Below are positions 42,537-52,091 of a stretch of DNA of 64,000 nt, piece by piece. This stretch comes from Dokdonella sp. (GTDB lineage Bacteria > Pseudomonadota > Gammaproteobacteria > Xanthomonadales > Rhodanobacteraceae): the NCBI RefSeq assembly GCF_019634815.1, contig NZ_JAHCAP010000005.1, forward strand, positions 1-64,000, in the 5' to 3' direction. How positions within the stretch are numbered: the first letter of the stretch is position 1; every line of letters begins with the position of its first letter. A program made the position numbers and the translations under genes. The notes below the pieces were generated by a model that did no database searches, had not been told where the DNA came from, and was given only the letters and a program-made list of their open reading frames with translations.

Positions 42537-42564
42537 GCGTGAAGCATGTTTCTGAAGACCCTGT

Positions 42565-43536
42565 TCAGCGCGCCAGCCAACGCTCGCGCACGTGCGCGGC
42601 AATTTCGCGGGTTTCATCGAGCGGCGCGGGCAGCGCCCGCGCGTTGGTGTCACCGAGTTCGCGCAGATGACCGCTTGCCCGGAGCGTGGCGTGGAAGCTC
42701 GCGAGCTTGCCCGACAAGGGGCGGGGCGTGAAGGTGTATACCGGTTTGCCGGTTGCACAGGCCTCGCTGATCATGTTGACCGAATCGGGTGTGACGACGA
42801 GGCGGTCAGCCCAGCCGAGCAGGCCGGCATAGGGATTCTCGCCATCTTCCTCGCCACCCCAGAACAAGCCGGGCAAGCCGTTGAAGCGTTCGCGCAAATG
42901 GGCGACCAGCGGTGTCGGCGTGCGGCGTGAGACACTGACGAGGAAGCTGCCGCCGTCTCGTGCCTGCTGCGCCGTGAGCAGTTCGACCAGAGTCGCAAAC
43001 CATGTTTTGTCGAGGCGCTGTGCGCGGGTGCTGGCGCCGATCAGCAGCGCAGTGCGCGGCGCAGGCAATGTAGCGATTCCGGCGAAGCGCTGGCGTCCGC
43101 GCGCGAGCCATTCGGGACCGACCTCGTTGAGGGCGCCGATGCTGGTGATCACGTTGGCGCCGTCGAGGCCGTCATGCAGCGGGGCAATGACGAGATCGAA
43201 CTGCTGGCTGTCGATGCGTGGATCGAGGATCTGCACGCAGTAGCTTTGTCGCCCGCTCCAGCGACGCAAGGCGCGCGTTGCCAATGCAGCGCGACGGCCA
43301 CAGCCGATGGCGAGAGCCGGCCACGGTGCAGCAAGGCGCTGACCTTGCGCGTCACGCAGGGCCCAGCCAGCCCCCGTCAATCCATGCGGGGCAAGACTGT
43401 TCCAGGGTTCATGGATGCGCAGGCGGATCACGCGCGGCACTCGTTCCAGCGCATGGGCGAGTGCCAATGCTTGACGTTCGTTGCCGGCGGCGCCGTCGCT
43501 GAGCACCCAGCAATCGGCAGAGTCTTCGGGTTTCAT
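42565..43536 (-). CDS. ELM1-like (mitochondrial fission ELM1 family) protein
   Basis: 323 residues from ATG at 43536. Family signatures are WVLSDGAAGNERQALALA, AIGCGRRAALATRALRR, VQILDPRIDSQQFDLVIAPLHDG, GANVITSIGALNEV, LLIGASTRAQRLD and the end region VTPDSVNMISEACATGKPVYTF. The fold resembles GT-B glycosyltransferases, and the bacterial members often lie near LPS genes. No substrate is established. The position between glnE and yceI does not add functional evidence, though LPS-related genes lie within 5 kb. Confidence 0.88.
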   Translation of the reverse strand: MKPEDSADCWVLSDGAAGNERQALALAHALERVPRVIRLRIHEPWNSLAPHGLTGAGWALRDAQGQRLAAPWPALAIGCGRRAALATRALRRWSGRQSYCVQILDPRIDSQQFDLVIAPLHDGLDGANVITSIGALNEVGPEWLARGRQRFAGIATLPAPRTALLIGASTRAQRLDKTWFATLVELLTAQQARDGGSFLVSVSRRTPTPLVAHLRERFNGLPGLFWGGEEDGENPYAGLLGWADRLVVTPDSVNMISEACATGKPVYTFTPRPLSGKLASFHATLRASGHLRELGDTNARALPAPLDETREIAAHVRERWLAR

Positions 43537-43679
43537 GCGGTGAGCGTAATGCAGCCGCGGCCGGCCGCGATCGTTTCCCTGCCGGAAACACTGCTTCCGG
43601 GTTGTGTCGCTTGAGCTTGGCGCCACGCTGCCGCATTGTTGGCAGTCTGATCGACCCATCCACCCCAAGGAGACGACCG

Positions 43680-44264
43680 ATGATCCGCCGCATCGCCCTT
43701 GCCAGCGCGCTCGCCCTGGTCACCGCACCTGTATTTGCCGCCACGTACACGCTCGATCCCGGGCACACCCAGGTGGTGTTCAGCTGGAACCACTTCGGCT
43801 ATTCCAACCCGAGCGGCCAATTCGGCAAGGTCAGCGGCACGCTCGATTTCGATGCCGCCGCGCCGACCAAGGCCAAGGTCGAGGTCAACATCGACGTCGG
43901 CAGCATCAATACCAACGTGCCGGCTCTCGACGATCATCTGAAGAAGGCCGACTTCTTCGATGTCGAGAAGTATCCGCAGGCGACCTTCAAGAGCACCAAG
44001 GTCGAGGCGGGCGCCGACGCCCATCATCTCAAGGTCACCGGCGACCTCAGCCTGCACGGCGTGACCAAACCGGTCGTGCTCGACGTCACGATCAACAAGG
44101 TCGGCCCGCACCCGATGAGCAAGAAGCCATCAGCCGGCTTCGATGCGCATGCGACGATCAAGCGTTCGGAGTGGGGCATCGGCGGCTACGTGCCCAACAT
44201 CAGCGACGACATCAACCTGCGCATCACCGTCGAATCGTCGGTGAAGGCCGAGGCGGCAAAGTAG
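43680..44264 (+). CDS. YceI-family periplasmic lipid-binding protein
   Basis: 194 residues from ATG at 43680 (AAGGAG upstream). A signal peptide (RRIALASALALVTAPVFAA) precedes the YceI lipocalin-like barrel: YTLDPGHTQVVFSWNHFGYS, KVEVNIDVGSINTN, DHLKKADFFDVEKYPQATF, VTGDLSLHGVTKPVVLDV, and RSEWGIGGYVPNISDDINLR. These proteins bind polyisoprenoids or amide lipids; in several bacteria they respond to stress. It is a monocistronic unit ended by a hairpin shared with the convergent Yip1 gene. Confidence 0.95.
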   Translation: MIRRIALASALALVTAPVFAATYTLDPGHTQVVFSWNHFGYSNPSGQFGKVSGTLDFDAAAPTKAKVEVNIDVGSINTNVPALDDHLKKADFFDVEKYPQATFKSTKVEAGADAHHLKVTGDLSLHGVTKPVVLDVTINKVGPHPMSKKPSAGFDAHATIKRSEWGIGGYVPNISDDINLRITVESSVKAEAAK

Positions 44265-44286
44265 GCCGCATCTGCGGCTGCCGCGT

Positions 44287-44309
44287 GGCGCGGTGCCGGG
44301 CACCGCGCC
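44287..44309. terminator. Bidirectional terminator-like hairpin
   Basis: GGCGCGGTG, loop CCGGG, then CACCGCGCC: a perfect 9-bp GC stem between the convergent yceI-like and Yip1 genes. A T-run is lacking, so termination strength is uncertain. Confidence 0.55.
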
Positions 44310-44402
44310 CGTTGAGTGCCCGAATTCGAGAGGTTCGTGCCGCACCGACCGCGCACGCACGGGCTTCGGCAAGAATCTCCGTCTGGCCGCAAGCGAATGC
44401 GG

Positions 44403-45653
44403 TCAACCGTTCTTGACGCCGTGCGCCTTGAGCGCTTCGAGCCCGGCGAGGTTGAGGCTGGCGACCGCGGCCTTGAGCTGATCAATGCTGTCGGCGTTGC
44501 CGGACACCTTCACCGTGAAGCGATTGCCGAGCACGATCGAGAATTCACCGTGTTTGTCCTGGTTGTTCCACTCTTCGTGGACGAGGCGGCCATCCTGCTT
44601 GTAGGTTTTCTCGTAGCCATGATCGGTTTCACGGTCGTTCTGTACCGCGGCCCAGCTCGCAATCCCCATCAGGCCCTTGGCCGAGCCGGTATCGGTGACT
44701 TCCAGATGCAATGATTTGCCATCGTCGCCGCTGTAGGTCGCCTGCGCAGTTGAAACCTGCAGACCCATTGCGCCGCTGCGTTCGGCGGAAAAATCACTGC
44801 GCTTGAGGCCGGCAAGGGTCTCCGGCACGAAGGGCTTGAGCTGGTCGGGAGCGAGGGCCTCGACCGCGTCACCACCGCCGAGCGCGGCGCCCACGATTGC
44901 CCCCATCGCCTTGCTCTGTGCGTCAGCATCGCCCGACTTCTGCGCGGCTTCCATCTGCTTGCCGGCGGACTCCATCTTCTTGCTCCAGGCGCCGAGTTTG
45001 CCCAAGGGGCTGTCCTTGTCGATCGTGACTGAATCCGCGCTGCCATTGAAACTGGCAGCGTTCATGAGCGCGCCGGTGCCGGCGATACCGCCGACGACGA
45101 TGGCTACGATCCAGCTCAGCACGATGCCGAGGATGACGCTGACCGCGGTATAGCCGGCCGATTTTTCGGGTGGACACTTCATCGTCTCGGGCAGGCCGAT
45201 GAACATGAGGTAGATCGCATAGGCAAAACCGGCGAGCGCGATCAGCCAACCCAGCCAGGGCACGATCACGCCGATGCCGGCAATCCAGGAGGCGGTCCAG
45301 GCGTAGGCGGCGACCTTGAGCGCCTGTACCTGATTCTTTTGGCCGCCGAAGTTCGGCGCGAGCGCATCGATGATCAGCGACATCAGGTAGACCACGCCGA
45401 GGCTGAGCGCGTAGCCGATGACGGCCGCGACGAGACCACTGCCGATCGGGGTGCGAACCGTGATACCGAAGGCGCCATAGCCGATCAGGCTGCCCTTGAT
45501 GAACTGGGCAATGATCGGGATCGCGGCCACGATCGCGATGTAGTTCTTGTACAGGTCGGCCACCGTCGCCGGTTCGTTGGCGATGACCGGCCATTCGGTT
45601 TTCGGTGTCAGCAGGATGTTCTGGACGCGGCCAATGATCTTGTTGATATCCAC
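44403..45653 (-). CDS. Yip1-domain membrane protein with C-terminal periplasmic/cytosolic domain
   Basis: 416 residues from a GTG at 45653. GGGAG lies about 7 bases upstream, and family members begin with the same sequence: M-D-INKIIGRVQNILLTPKTEW. A five-helix Yip1 domain occupies ~35-200: IVAAIPIIAQFIKGSLIGY, GLVAAVIGYALSLGVVYLM, WIAGIGVIVPWLGWLIALAG and LGIVLSWIVAIVVGGIAGTG. A soluble ~200-residue region follows, with SKKMESAGKQMEAAQKSGD and a beta-rich end (SLHLEVTDTGSAKG, FSIVLGNRFTVKVSG). Function unknown; eukaryotic Yip1 proteins act in vesicle trafficking, bacterial ones are uncharacterised. Confidence 0.85.
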   Translation of the reverse strand: MDINKIIGRVQNILLTPKTEWPVIANEPATVADLYKNYIAIVAAIPIIAQFIKGSLIGYGAFGITVRTPIGSGLVAAVIGYALSLGVVYLMSLIIDALAPNFGGQKNQVQALKVAAYAWTASWIAGIGVIVPWLGWLIALAGFAYAIYLMFIGLPETMKCPPEKSAGYTAVSVILGIVLSWIVAIVVGGIAGTGALMNAASFNGSADSVTIDKDSPLGKLGAWSKKMESAGKQMEAAQKSGDADAQSKAMGAIVGAALGGGDAVEALAPDQLKPFVPETLAGLKRSDFSAERSGAMGLQVSTAQATYSGDDGKSLHLEVTDTGSAKGLMGIASWAAVQNDRETDHGYEKTYKQDGRLVHEEWNNQDKHGEFSIVLGNRFTVKVSGNADSIDQLKAAVASLNLAGLEALKAHGVKNG

Positions 45654-45915
45654 TGGAATCTCCCGGGTCGGAATGAGCGAGAAGGAAAAACCCATGCATT
45701 CTAGTCACCTGTGGCGGGCAACGCGCCCGCACTGCATCACGGCGGCGCTGTGAACCGTGTCACGCTGCCGATTCGACGCTGCTGGCATGCATCCTGCTTG
45801 ACCTGATTGCGGACATCGGCGACGGTGCGGCTTGCAGATGCCCGGTGGCGGGTCGGACCCGGAACGGATCGGACTGAGCGGCCTGCTAGACTTTCGCGTT
45901 TCCCTGGAGGCCTTC

Positions 45916-46125
45916 ATGTCACGTCCAAATCCTGCCTTGGCCAAGGCGGTCCCCGCCAATGCCGAGCATCGCTACCAGGTCAGCCGAGACGACCTGCCCT
46001 TGAGTTGTCCCATGCCCGGCATGTCGTTGTGGAATTCGCATCCGCGCGTCTATTTGCCGATCGTCGAGGATGGCGGTCATGTGAGCTGCCCGTATTGCAG
46101 CGCCGAGTACGATCTCGCAGATTGA
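45916..46125 (+). CDS. zf-CHCC zinc-finger protein (complex I 13-kDa subunit-like)
   Basis: 69 residues from ATG at 45916 (GGAGG 5 bases upstream). The zinc site C-x(10)-H-x(14)-C-x2-C is plain in LSCPMPGMSLWNSHPRV and HVSCPYCSAEYDL. This matches the NDUFS6-like zf-CHCC family, small proteins linked to respiratory complex I in mitochondria and of uncertain role in bacteria. It is followed after 6 bases by a glycosyltransferase gene and likely shares its transcript. Confidence 0.93.
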   Translation: MSRPNPALAKAVPANAEHRYQVSRDDLPLSCPMPGMSLWNSHPRVYLPIVEDGGHVSCPYCSAEYDLAD

Positions 46126-46131
46126 TCCGGG

Positions 46132-47256
46132 ATGAGGGAGCGGCTCACCGTCCTCCAGTTGATTCCGGCCCTTGAGGCTGGCGGCGCCGAGCGCTCGACG
46201 CTGGAGATTGCGCGGGCGCTGGTTGCTGCGGGTCACCGTTCGCTGGTCGTGTCCACGGGTGGTCGTCTGACGGCGACGCTGGAACGGGAAGGCAGTCGCC
46301 ACATCGAGATGCCGATCGCGGCCAAGTCGCCGGTCACATTGTTGCAGGTGCCCAAGTTGCGCGCGTTGCTGCGCGAGGTGCAGCCCGACATCGTGCATGC
46401 GCGATCGCGTGTGCCGGCCTGGATCGGCTGGCTTGCCCTGCGCGGCAAGCCTCATCGCGCGCATTTCGTGACCACGGCACACGGCCTCAACTCGACCGGC
46501 TTCTACAGCTCGATCATGGCGCGCGGTGAGCGCGTGATCTGTGTCTCCAACATGGTGCGCGACCATCTGTTGCGGCATTACCGCTTTGCCGATCCGCGTC
46601 GGTTGGTGGTGATTCCGCGCGGGGTCGACCCCGAAGCGTTTCCCTATGGCTGGCAGCCTGACGACTACTGGCGCGAGTGGTTCTTCGCCGAGTTTCCCCA
46701 GCTCAAGGGCGCGCCCCTGCTCACCTTGCCGGCGCGTGGGACCCGGCTCAAGGGGCACGCGGACGCAATCCGCCTGTTGGCCGATCTCAAGGCACGCGCG
46801 ATCGAGACGCGCCTGATCCTGCTCGGCGTGCGCCAGAGCGGACGCGAGGCCTATGTGGCCGAGCTCGAGAAGCTCGCGGCTGACCTGGGTGTCGACGATT
46901 GGATCGCGATGAGCGCACAGCGCGAGGATGCGCGCGATGTCTGTGCCGCCTCGGCCCTGGTGCTGCAGTTGTCGAACAAGCCCGAGTCGTTCGGGCGCAC
47001 CGTGATCGAGGCTATTTCGCTGTGCCGCCCGGTGCTCGGCTATGACCACGGCGGTGTCGGCGAGCTCCTCACCGATCTCTATCCGGCCGGACGCGTGCCG
47101 CCCGGTGATCGCGAGCGCCTCACCGAGCGTGCCGCCCAATTGTTGAGCGCCGCGCCGCCGATCACGCCGCTCAATCGCTATCGACTGGTCGACATGCAGG
47201 CGGCGACGCTCAAGCTCTACGCCAGCCTCGTGAGCGGCGAGGACAGTACCTCCTGA
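46132..47256 (+). CDS. GT4-family glycosyltransferase (LPS/surface polysaccharide)
   Basis: 374 residues. The GT-B fold has LQLIPALEAGGAERSTLEIA near the start (acceptor site), VTTAHGLNSTGFYS, and in the C-terminal half the donor-binding stretch KPESFGRTVIEAISLCRPVL with the E-x7-E pattern, then YDHGGVGELL. It should add a sugar from a nucleotide donor to a lipid-linked glycan at the inner membrane's cytosolic face. The following O-antigen ligase gene supports an LPS core or O-chain role. No signal peptide. Confidence 0.92.
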   Translation: MRERLTVLQLIPALEAGGAERSTLEIARALVAAGHRSLVVSTGGRLTATLEREGSRHIEMPIAAKSPVTLLQVPKLRALLREVQPDIVHARSRVPAWIGWLALRGKPHRAHFVTTAHGLNSTGFYSSIMARGERVICVSNMVRDHLLRHYRFADPRRLVVIPRGVDPEAFPYGWQPDDYWREWFFAEFPQLKGAPLLTLPARGTRLKGHADAIRLLADLKARAIETRLILLGVRQSGREAYVAELEKLAADLGVDDWIAMSAQREDARDVCAASALVLQLSNKPESFGRTVIEAISLCRPVLGYDHGGVGELLTDLYPAGRVPPGDRERLTERAAQLLSAAPPITPLNRYRLVDMQAATLKLYASLVSGEDSTS

Positions 47257-47456
47257 CGGACAGAGCGTGGCCGCCGCGATCGTGGCGGGGCGGTGTCGCC
47301 GATGCCGGCGGACTTCGCGCGCAGCCGGCACGGCAATGGACCGGATTGCTGCATGTGGCGGGACGCAGGCAGGGGCGGGATAGGCATGTTTCCGGCGACC
47401 GCCGCGGCGGCATCCGCGGATTGCCTAGAATGTGCGCTCTTGCGCGGAAGGTGATG

Positions 47457-48719
47457 ATGTCCAGTCCAGTGTCAGCCCGCTTGTTGTCCCAATGGCCTTG
47501 GCTGCTGGTACTCTCGCCCCTGCTTTTGCTGCCGGTCGGACGAAGCGCCGAATTGCCGGTGGCAGTGATGGCCTTGCTGGCTCTGGTGCTCACGCTGCGT
47601 GGACGCATGCCTTGGCGCGATTCCGCCATGCGCCTGGGTCTTGCCTTGTTTGCCTGTTACTGGCTGCCGGCGGCGATTTCCGCGATTGACGCGGTGGCGC
47701 CCGAGCGCTCGTGGATGACGGTGGCAAGCACGCTGCGTTTCCTGCCGTTCGTCTGCTTTGCGGTTTGGGCACTGCGCGCCGCACCGAATTGGCCACGCCT
47801 GTTGATCGCCGGTGGCGCGATTGTTGCGCTGTGGGCGCTCGATGCCTGGTTGCAGGCCCTGACCGGACTGAGTCTGGGTGGGGCACCCGAGCAGGCACGA
47901 ATTTCCGGTGTGTTCGGTGCCGGCAATCTCAAGCTTGGTCAGGTATTGGCGACGTTGTCGCCGCTGGTTCTGCTGGCGGCACGCGAGCGTTTCGGGCGCA
48001 CGGGATTGTTGCTGGCGATGGCGGTCATGGCCTTGCCGATCCTGCTTGCGGGTTCGCGTGCAGGATGGCTTGCCTATGCGCTGGTGCTGGTGATCCTCGC
48101 CTGGCGCGAAACGCGGCGTGCGCGCCATTTTCTGCCGGCATTGGCAGCGCTGGCCGTGGCCGGCGCCGCCCTGGTGGCGGTGGCGTGGCAGGGCTCGTTG
48201 CGGCTGGACGCACGCATCGAGCGCAGCTTGCTTGTCCTCAAGGGCACCGAGGCGGCGGTCGACGAGGCGAGCGCGGGCCGGCTGCGTATCTGGCGCACCG
48301 CCGCCGCGATGATTGTCGATCATCCGCTGGCCGGGGTTGGCGTGCGTGGATTTCGTTACGCCTATCCGGCTTATGCGGCGCCCGGTGACGCTTTCGTCGA
48401 TGTCGCCCGCGGCACCGGGGCTGCACATGCTCATCAGATCGTGCTGGAAATCCTCAGTGAGACCGGCATCGTCGGTCTGCTGGCATGGCTGTGTGGCACC
48501 GCTCTGGCGGTGCGTGCGTGGCGTAGGGCAGGGGCCGCAGCGCGCGCGCGTGCGCGGGCGCCGGGAATGTGCCTGATCGCAATGTGCTTTCCCCTCAATA
48601 CCCACTTGGCGTTCTACTCGGCTTGGTGGGGACTGTTGTTCTGGTGGCTGCTGGCGCTCTATTGTGCGGCCCTGGCCGGTGATGCCGGGAACGCCACGGC
48701 CGAGTCCGCGCCGGCTTGA
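47457..48719 (+). CDS. O-antigen ligase/polymerase-like membrane protein
   Basis: 420 residues; ATG at 47457 preferred over 47454 because of GGAAGG spacing. About eleven hydrophobic helices are present. The periplasmic Wzy_C/WaaL loop contains SAGRLRIWRTAAAMIVDHPL, AGVGVRGFRYAYPAYAAPGD and GAAHAHQIVLEILSETGIVG, with the conserved Arg and His of WaaL-type ligases. It probably joins O-antigen or another glycan to the lipid A core in the periplasm. It follows the glycosyltransferase by 200 bases on the same strand. Confidence 0.9.
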   Translation: MSSPVSARLLSQWPWLLVLSPLLLLPVGRSAELPVAVMALLALVLTLRGRMPWRDSAMRLGLALFACYWLPAAISAIDAVAPERSWMTVASTLRFLPFVCFAVWALRAAPNWPRLLIAGGAIVALWALDAWLQALTGLSLGGAPEQARISGVFGAGNLKLGQVLATLSPLVLLAARERFGRTGLLLAMAVMALPILLAGSRAGWLAYALVLVILAWRETRRARHFLPALAALAVAGAALVAVAWQGSLRLDARIERSLLVLKGTEAAVDEASAGRLRIWRTAAAMIVDHPLAGVGVRGFRYAYPAYAAPGDAFVDVARGTGAAHAHQIVLEILSETGIVGLLAWLCGTALAVRAWRRAGAAARARARAPGMCLIAMCFPLNTHLAFYSAWWGLLFWWLLALYCAALAGDAGNATAESAPA

Positions 48720-49043
48720 TTCCTGCAGCCCATCGGCGCCCGGATTGCACATCCGGGCGGGCGGTACTCCGGTCGAGATCCGCCGGCAGGGCATCTGCCC
48801 ATGCAGCGTCGCCTGCCCTATAGTGATGCCGGAGTCCGATCACCGCTGCCAGGATCCGGTTGTGACCAGGCGGATCCTGCGCTGCTCGGCGGCCGGCCTT
48901 GCAGGGGGCGAACTGACGATGCGTCGAACGAGTTCCAGGCGGGCAAGCGTGAAGCCGAGCCGCAGCGGCGCGGGCCTGCACATGTGCGTGGGCGCGGACA
49001 TTGGGCAATCGGCCATCCTCGCGTCGAAGCGGGGGGTTCAACG
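48720..49043. other. Spacer before the GGDEF-EAL gene
   Basis: 324 bases. It holds a hairpin at 48737-48759; otherwise no gene. The GGDEF-EAL frame is open through most of it, but the sequence lacks conserved character and the chosen start is 49044. Confidence 0.55.
48737..48759 (+). terminator. Terminator-like hairpin after the O-antigen ligase gene
   Basis: CGCCCGGAT, loop TGCAC, ATCCGGGCG: a perfect 9-bp stem 18 bases after the ligase stop. There is no T-run. Confidence 0.6.
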
Positions 49044-51089
49044 ATGAGCGCAAGCCACGTGCACAAGTTTGATCCCGCTGCCGAAAACGCCTGGCTGCTC
49101 GATGGCCTGAGCGCGGCAATCTGGGTATTCGACATTGATCTTGGCAGGGTGGTGTGGGCAAATCCGGCTGCGCTCAAGGTGTGGAGTGCCGACAGTCTCG
49201 ACGAGCTGCGCGCTCGACGCATGAAGGAGACGATGTCGCCTGCCGTATTGCGCCGACTGCAGCAGTTTCAGGCTGATTTCAGCGCGCGCAATGCGCAGTT
49301 CACCGAGTTGTGGACACTCTATCCGCGCGGTGTGCCGAGGACGATGCGGGTGCGTTTCAGCGGCGTGCGCCTGCCGGATGAGCGCATGGCGATGTTGTGC
49401 GAAGGCATCCCGGAAGGCGCGATCGAGCCCGAGGTCGTACGCAGCACCGATGCGCTGCTGCATACCCAGATGATGATTTCCCTGCATCGACAGGACGGCA
49501 GCACGCTCTACCTGAATCCGGCGGCGCGCAGCGCTTTCGAAGGGCGAGCCGATTTGCTGCTCGATCGTTTCGTGCAAAGTGATGATCAAACGCGCCTGCA
49601 GGAGGCGCTTGGCAAGCATGGCGAGGCGCGTGTCACTGCGCGCGTCTACACGCGGGTGGGCATCCGTTGGCATGAACTCACCGCGCGCAATTGCCTTGAC
49701 CCGGCTTCGGGAGCGCCGTCGATCCTGATCAGCGCAACCGATGTGAGCAGCCTCAAGGAAGCCGAAGCGGTGGCGCAGGACATGGCCCATCGTGATTCGA
49801 TGACCGGTTTGCCCAACCGGCTCATGGTCGAGCCCTTGTTCAATCGGCTGGGGGCGCAGGCGCGGGCGAATGGTTCGACGATCGGGGTGTTCTTCATCGA
49901 CCTCGATCAGTTCAAGGTGATCAATGACACCTTCGGCCATCCGCATGGCGATGGCCTGCTGCGCGAGGTCGCACGGCGCCTGCTGGCCTTGCGCGGTGCG
50001 GACGACATCGCCCTGCGTCTGGGGGGAGACGAATTCCTGTTCCTTGCGGTCGAACCGCGGGGCGAGTCTCGATTGGAGTTGTTGGCCGGCGAGATGCTGC
50101 AAAGGCTGGCGATTCCCGTCGACGGCAGCGGACGGCACCTGGTGATTTCGCCGAGCATCGGCGTGGCCCGCTTTCCGGAGCATGGCGAAGATGCGCAGAC
50201 CCTGTTGCGCCATGCAGACTGGGCAATGTACGAGTCGCGCTCGCGTGGTTATGGCCAGTTCCGGATTTTCAACGACCGGCTGCGTGTGCGCATGGAGCGC
50301 CAGGTGCAGTTGCTGGCCGACCTCAAGGAAGCCGATGCGCGCGGTCAGTTCGATGTCTACTACCAGCCGCGCCATTCGGTGGCCGAGCGGCGGACGATTG
50401 CGGTCGAGGCGCTGGCGCGCTGGCATCACCCGGAGCACGGTACCGTGCCGGCGAGTGAATTCATCCCCTTGTGCGAGCGTTCAGGCGTGATCAACGCGCT
50501 TGGCAGCTTCGTGTTGCGCAAGGCAATGCAGCAGCAGCGCAACTGGCAGGACATGGGGCTGGACGTGGCGATTTCGGTCAACGTCTCGCAGCAGCAACTG
50601 AGCGATCCGGGTTTTGCCGCATTGCTGGCGCAACTGCTCACCGAAACCGGCTGCGCTGTCAATCGAATCGAATTGGAAATCACCGAAACCCTGCTGGTCG
50701 AGGGCAAGCGCACCGTGCATGAAAACCTCGATCGGCTGCGCGCGTTGGGCATGCGCATCGCGATCGATGATTTCGGCACCGGTTACTCCAACCTCGCGCG
50801 CCTGAGCGACACCGAGATCCACTGCATCAAGATCGACCAAGGTCTGATCGCGGCCCTGCCGCGCAATGCTGCGATCGTGCAGACCATCATCGCGATGTGC
50901 AAGGTGATGCGCGTGACGATCGTCGCCGAAGGCGTGGAAACGCAGCAAGTCGCCAACTGGGCCAGCCGGCATGGCTGCGACGAACTCCAGGGCTACTTGT
51001 ATGGCAGGCCGATGCCGGCGGCGGATATCCAGGGCGTTCTCGCTGCCGAACAAAGCGCGGTTGTGCCAGCCGATCGCAGTCAGGCGTAG
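49044..51089 (+). CDS. PAS-PAS-GGDEF-EAL cyclic-di-GMP protein
   Basis: 681 residues from ATG at 49044. Two PAS-like sensor segments (~15-130 with VFDIDLGRVVWANPAALKVW; ~145-250 with LHRQDGSTLYLNPAARSAF) are followed by a GGDEF domain (DSMTGLPNRLMVEPL, FFIDLDQFKVINDTFGH, RLGGDEFLFL) and an EAL domain (VEALARWHHPEHG, NVSQQQLSDPGF, ITETLLVEG, IDDFGTGYSNLARL, IVAEGVETQQ). Both active-site signatures are intact, so it may make or degrade c-di-GMP. The inhibitory RxxD site is not at its usual distance from GGDEF. No membrane helix is seen, so it is cytosolic. It overlaps the convergent lpxL gene by 10 bases. Confidence 0.93.
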   Translation: MSASHVHKFDPAAENAWLLDGLSAAIWVFDIDLGRVVWANPAALKVWSADSLDELRARRMKETMSPAVLRRLQQFQADFSARNAQFTELWTLYPRGVPRTMRVRFSGVRLPDERMAMLCEGIPEGAIEPEVVRSTDALLHTQMMISLHRQDGSTLYLNPAARSAFEGRADLLLDRFVQSDDQTRLQEALGKHGEARVTARVYTRVGIRWHELTARNCLDPASGAPSILISATDVSSLKEAEAVAQDMAHRDSMTGLPNRLMVEPLFNRLGAQARANGSTIGVFFIDLDQFKVINDTFGHPHGDGLLREVARRLLALRGADDIALRLGGDEFLFLAVEPRGESRLELLAGEMLQRLAIPVDGSGRHLVISPSIGVARFPEHGEDAQTLLRHADWAMYESRSRGYGQFRIFNDRLRVRMERQVQLLADLKEADARGQFDVYYQPRHSVAERRTIAVEALARWHHPEHGTVPASEFIPLCERSGVINALGSFVLRKAMQQQRNWQDMGLDVAISVNVSQQQLSDPGFAALLAQLLTETGCAVNRIELEITETLLVEGKRTVHENLDRLRALGMRIAIDDFGTGYSNLARLSDTEIHCIKIDQGLIAALPRNAAIVQTIIAMCKVMRVTIVAEGVETQQVANWASRHGCDELQGYLYGRPMPAADIQGVLAAEQSAVVPADRSQA

Positions 51090-52000
51090 GGCGAGCTTTC
51101 GCCCGCGGGTCGGGTCTTGAAGCGCTTGTGCAGCCACAAGTACTGCGTCGGCGCGGCCCGCACCATGTCCTCGATGCAGGCGTTGATGCGGGTGGTGTCG
51201 GCGACCACGTCGGCACCGGGAAAGTCCGCCAGTGGCGCCTGCAGGCGGATCGCGTAGCCTGAATCCGTGCGCTGGTGATAGAAGGCGATCACTTGCGCTC
51301 CCGACAGTCGTGCCAGGTGGTGGGTCGCAGTGATCGTCCATGCCGGCACGCCGAAGAACGGCGCAAACACGGCCTCCTTGCCGCGCATGTCCTGATCAGG
51401 GGCGTACCAGAGCGTGCCGCCGCTCTTCAGGTGACGGATGCTCGCGCGCAGTTCGTCCTTGCTGAACATGGCGTCGGCGTAGCGCAGGCGTGCGCGCTTG
51501 ATCGCCCATTCGAAGGCGGCATCGCCATGTTCGCGGTACATGCCGGCAATGCGGATCCGGCGGGAGACCAGTCGTGCGCACAATTCCAGATGGGAAAAAT
51601 GCGCGCCCACCAGCAACACGCCGCGGCCGGCCGAGCGGGCGGCTTCCAGATGCTCGAGTCCGTCGATCGTCAGCGCGATCCGCGCGATGGCTGCGTCCGA
51701 GCCCATCCAGGCGAGGGTGAACTCGGCCAGCATGCAGCCGGCATCGCGAAGGTTTTCTTCAAGCAGGCGACTACGGGCGGCGTCGTCGAGATCGGGAAAG
51801 CAGAGCGCAAGATTGGTCGCAGCGACGCGACGGCGCTCGCCAGGAACGCGCGCGATGAGCCAGCCCAGAGCGCGGCCGCCGCGCAGCAGCCAGCGCCAAG
51901 GCAACAATGCCAGCACACGCATCATGCCGACACCGAGCCAGGCCGGCCAATGCCGGGGCGAGAGCAGGGTACGGCGAAACGGAGGGGGCGATTGCGGCAT
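51080..52000 (-). CDS. lpxL: Lipid A biosynthesis lauroyl/myristoyl acyltransferase
   Basis: 306 residues from ATG at 52000. One N-terminal membrane anchor (GVGMMRVLALLPWRWLL) precedes the LpxL/HtrB acyltransferase domain: GVLLVGAHFSHLELCAR with the H-x4-E catalytic dyad, LWYAPDQDMRGKEAVFAPFFG, and PTQYLWLHKRFKTRP near the end. It transfers a secondary acyl chain to Kdo-lipid A. It is divergent from waaA (91 bases), the gene for the Kdo transferase that makes its substrate. LpxM cannot be excluded from sequence alone. Confidence 0.92.
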   Translation of the reverse strand: MPQSPPPFRRTLLSPRHWPAWLGVGMMRVLALLPWRWLLRGGRALGWLIARVPGERRRVAATNLALCFPDLDDAARSRLLEENLRDAGCMLAEFTLAWMGSDAAIARIALTIDGLEHLEAARSAGRGVLLVGAHFSHLELCARLVSRRIRIAGMYREHGDAAFEWAIKRARLRYADAMFSKDELRASIRHLKSGGTLWYAPDQDMRGKEAVFAPFFGVPAWTITATHHLARLSGAQVIAFYHQRTDSGYAIRLQAPLADFPGADVVADTTRINACIEDMVRAAPTQYLWLHKRFKTRPAGESSPYA

Positions 52001-52091
52001 GCCGCCGATTATGCGGGAAGCGTCCCGGCAGGGACGCAAACGCCCGCGGGCCTGACGCTATACTGCCGCGCCCTCATTTTCCGGTTACGCC

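Noticed and set aside
48801..49043. Longer N-terminus for the GGDEF-EAL protein
   Set aside because: The frame is open but the translated segment is Arg/Gly-rich and unlike PAS flanks; ATG at 49044 fits better.
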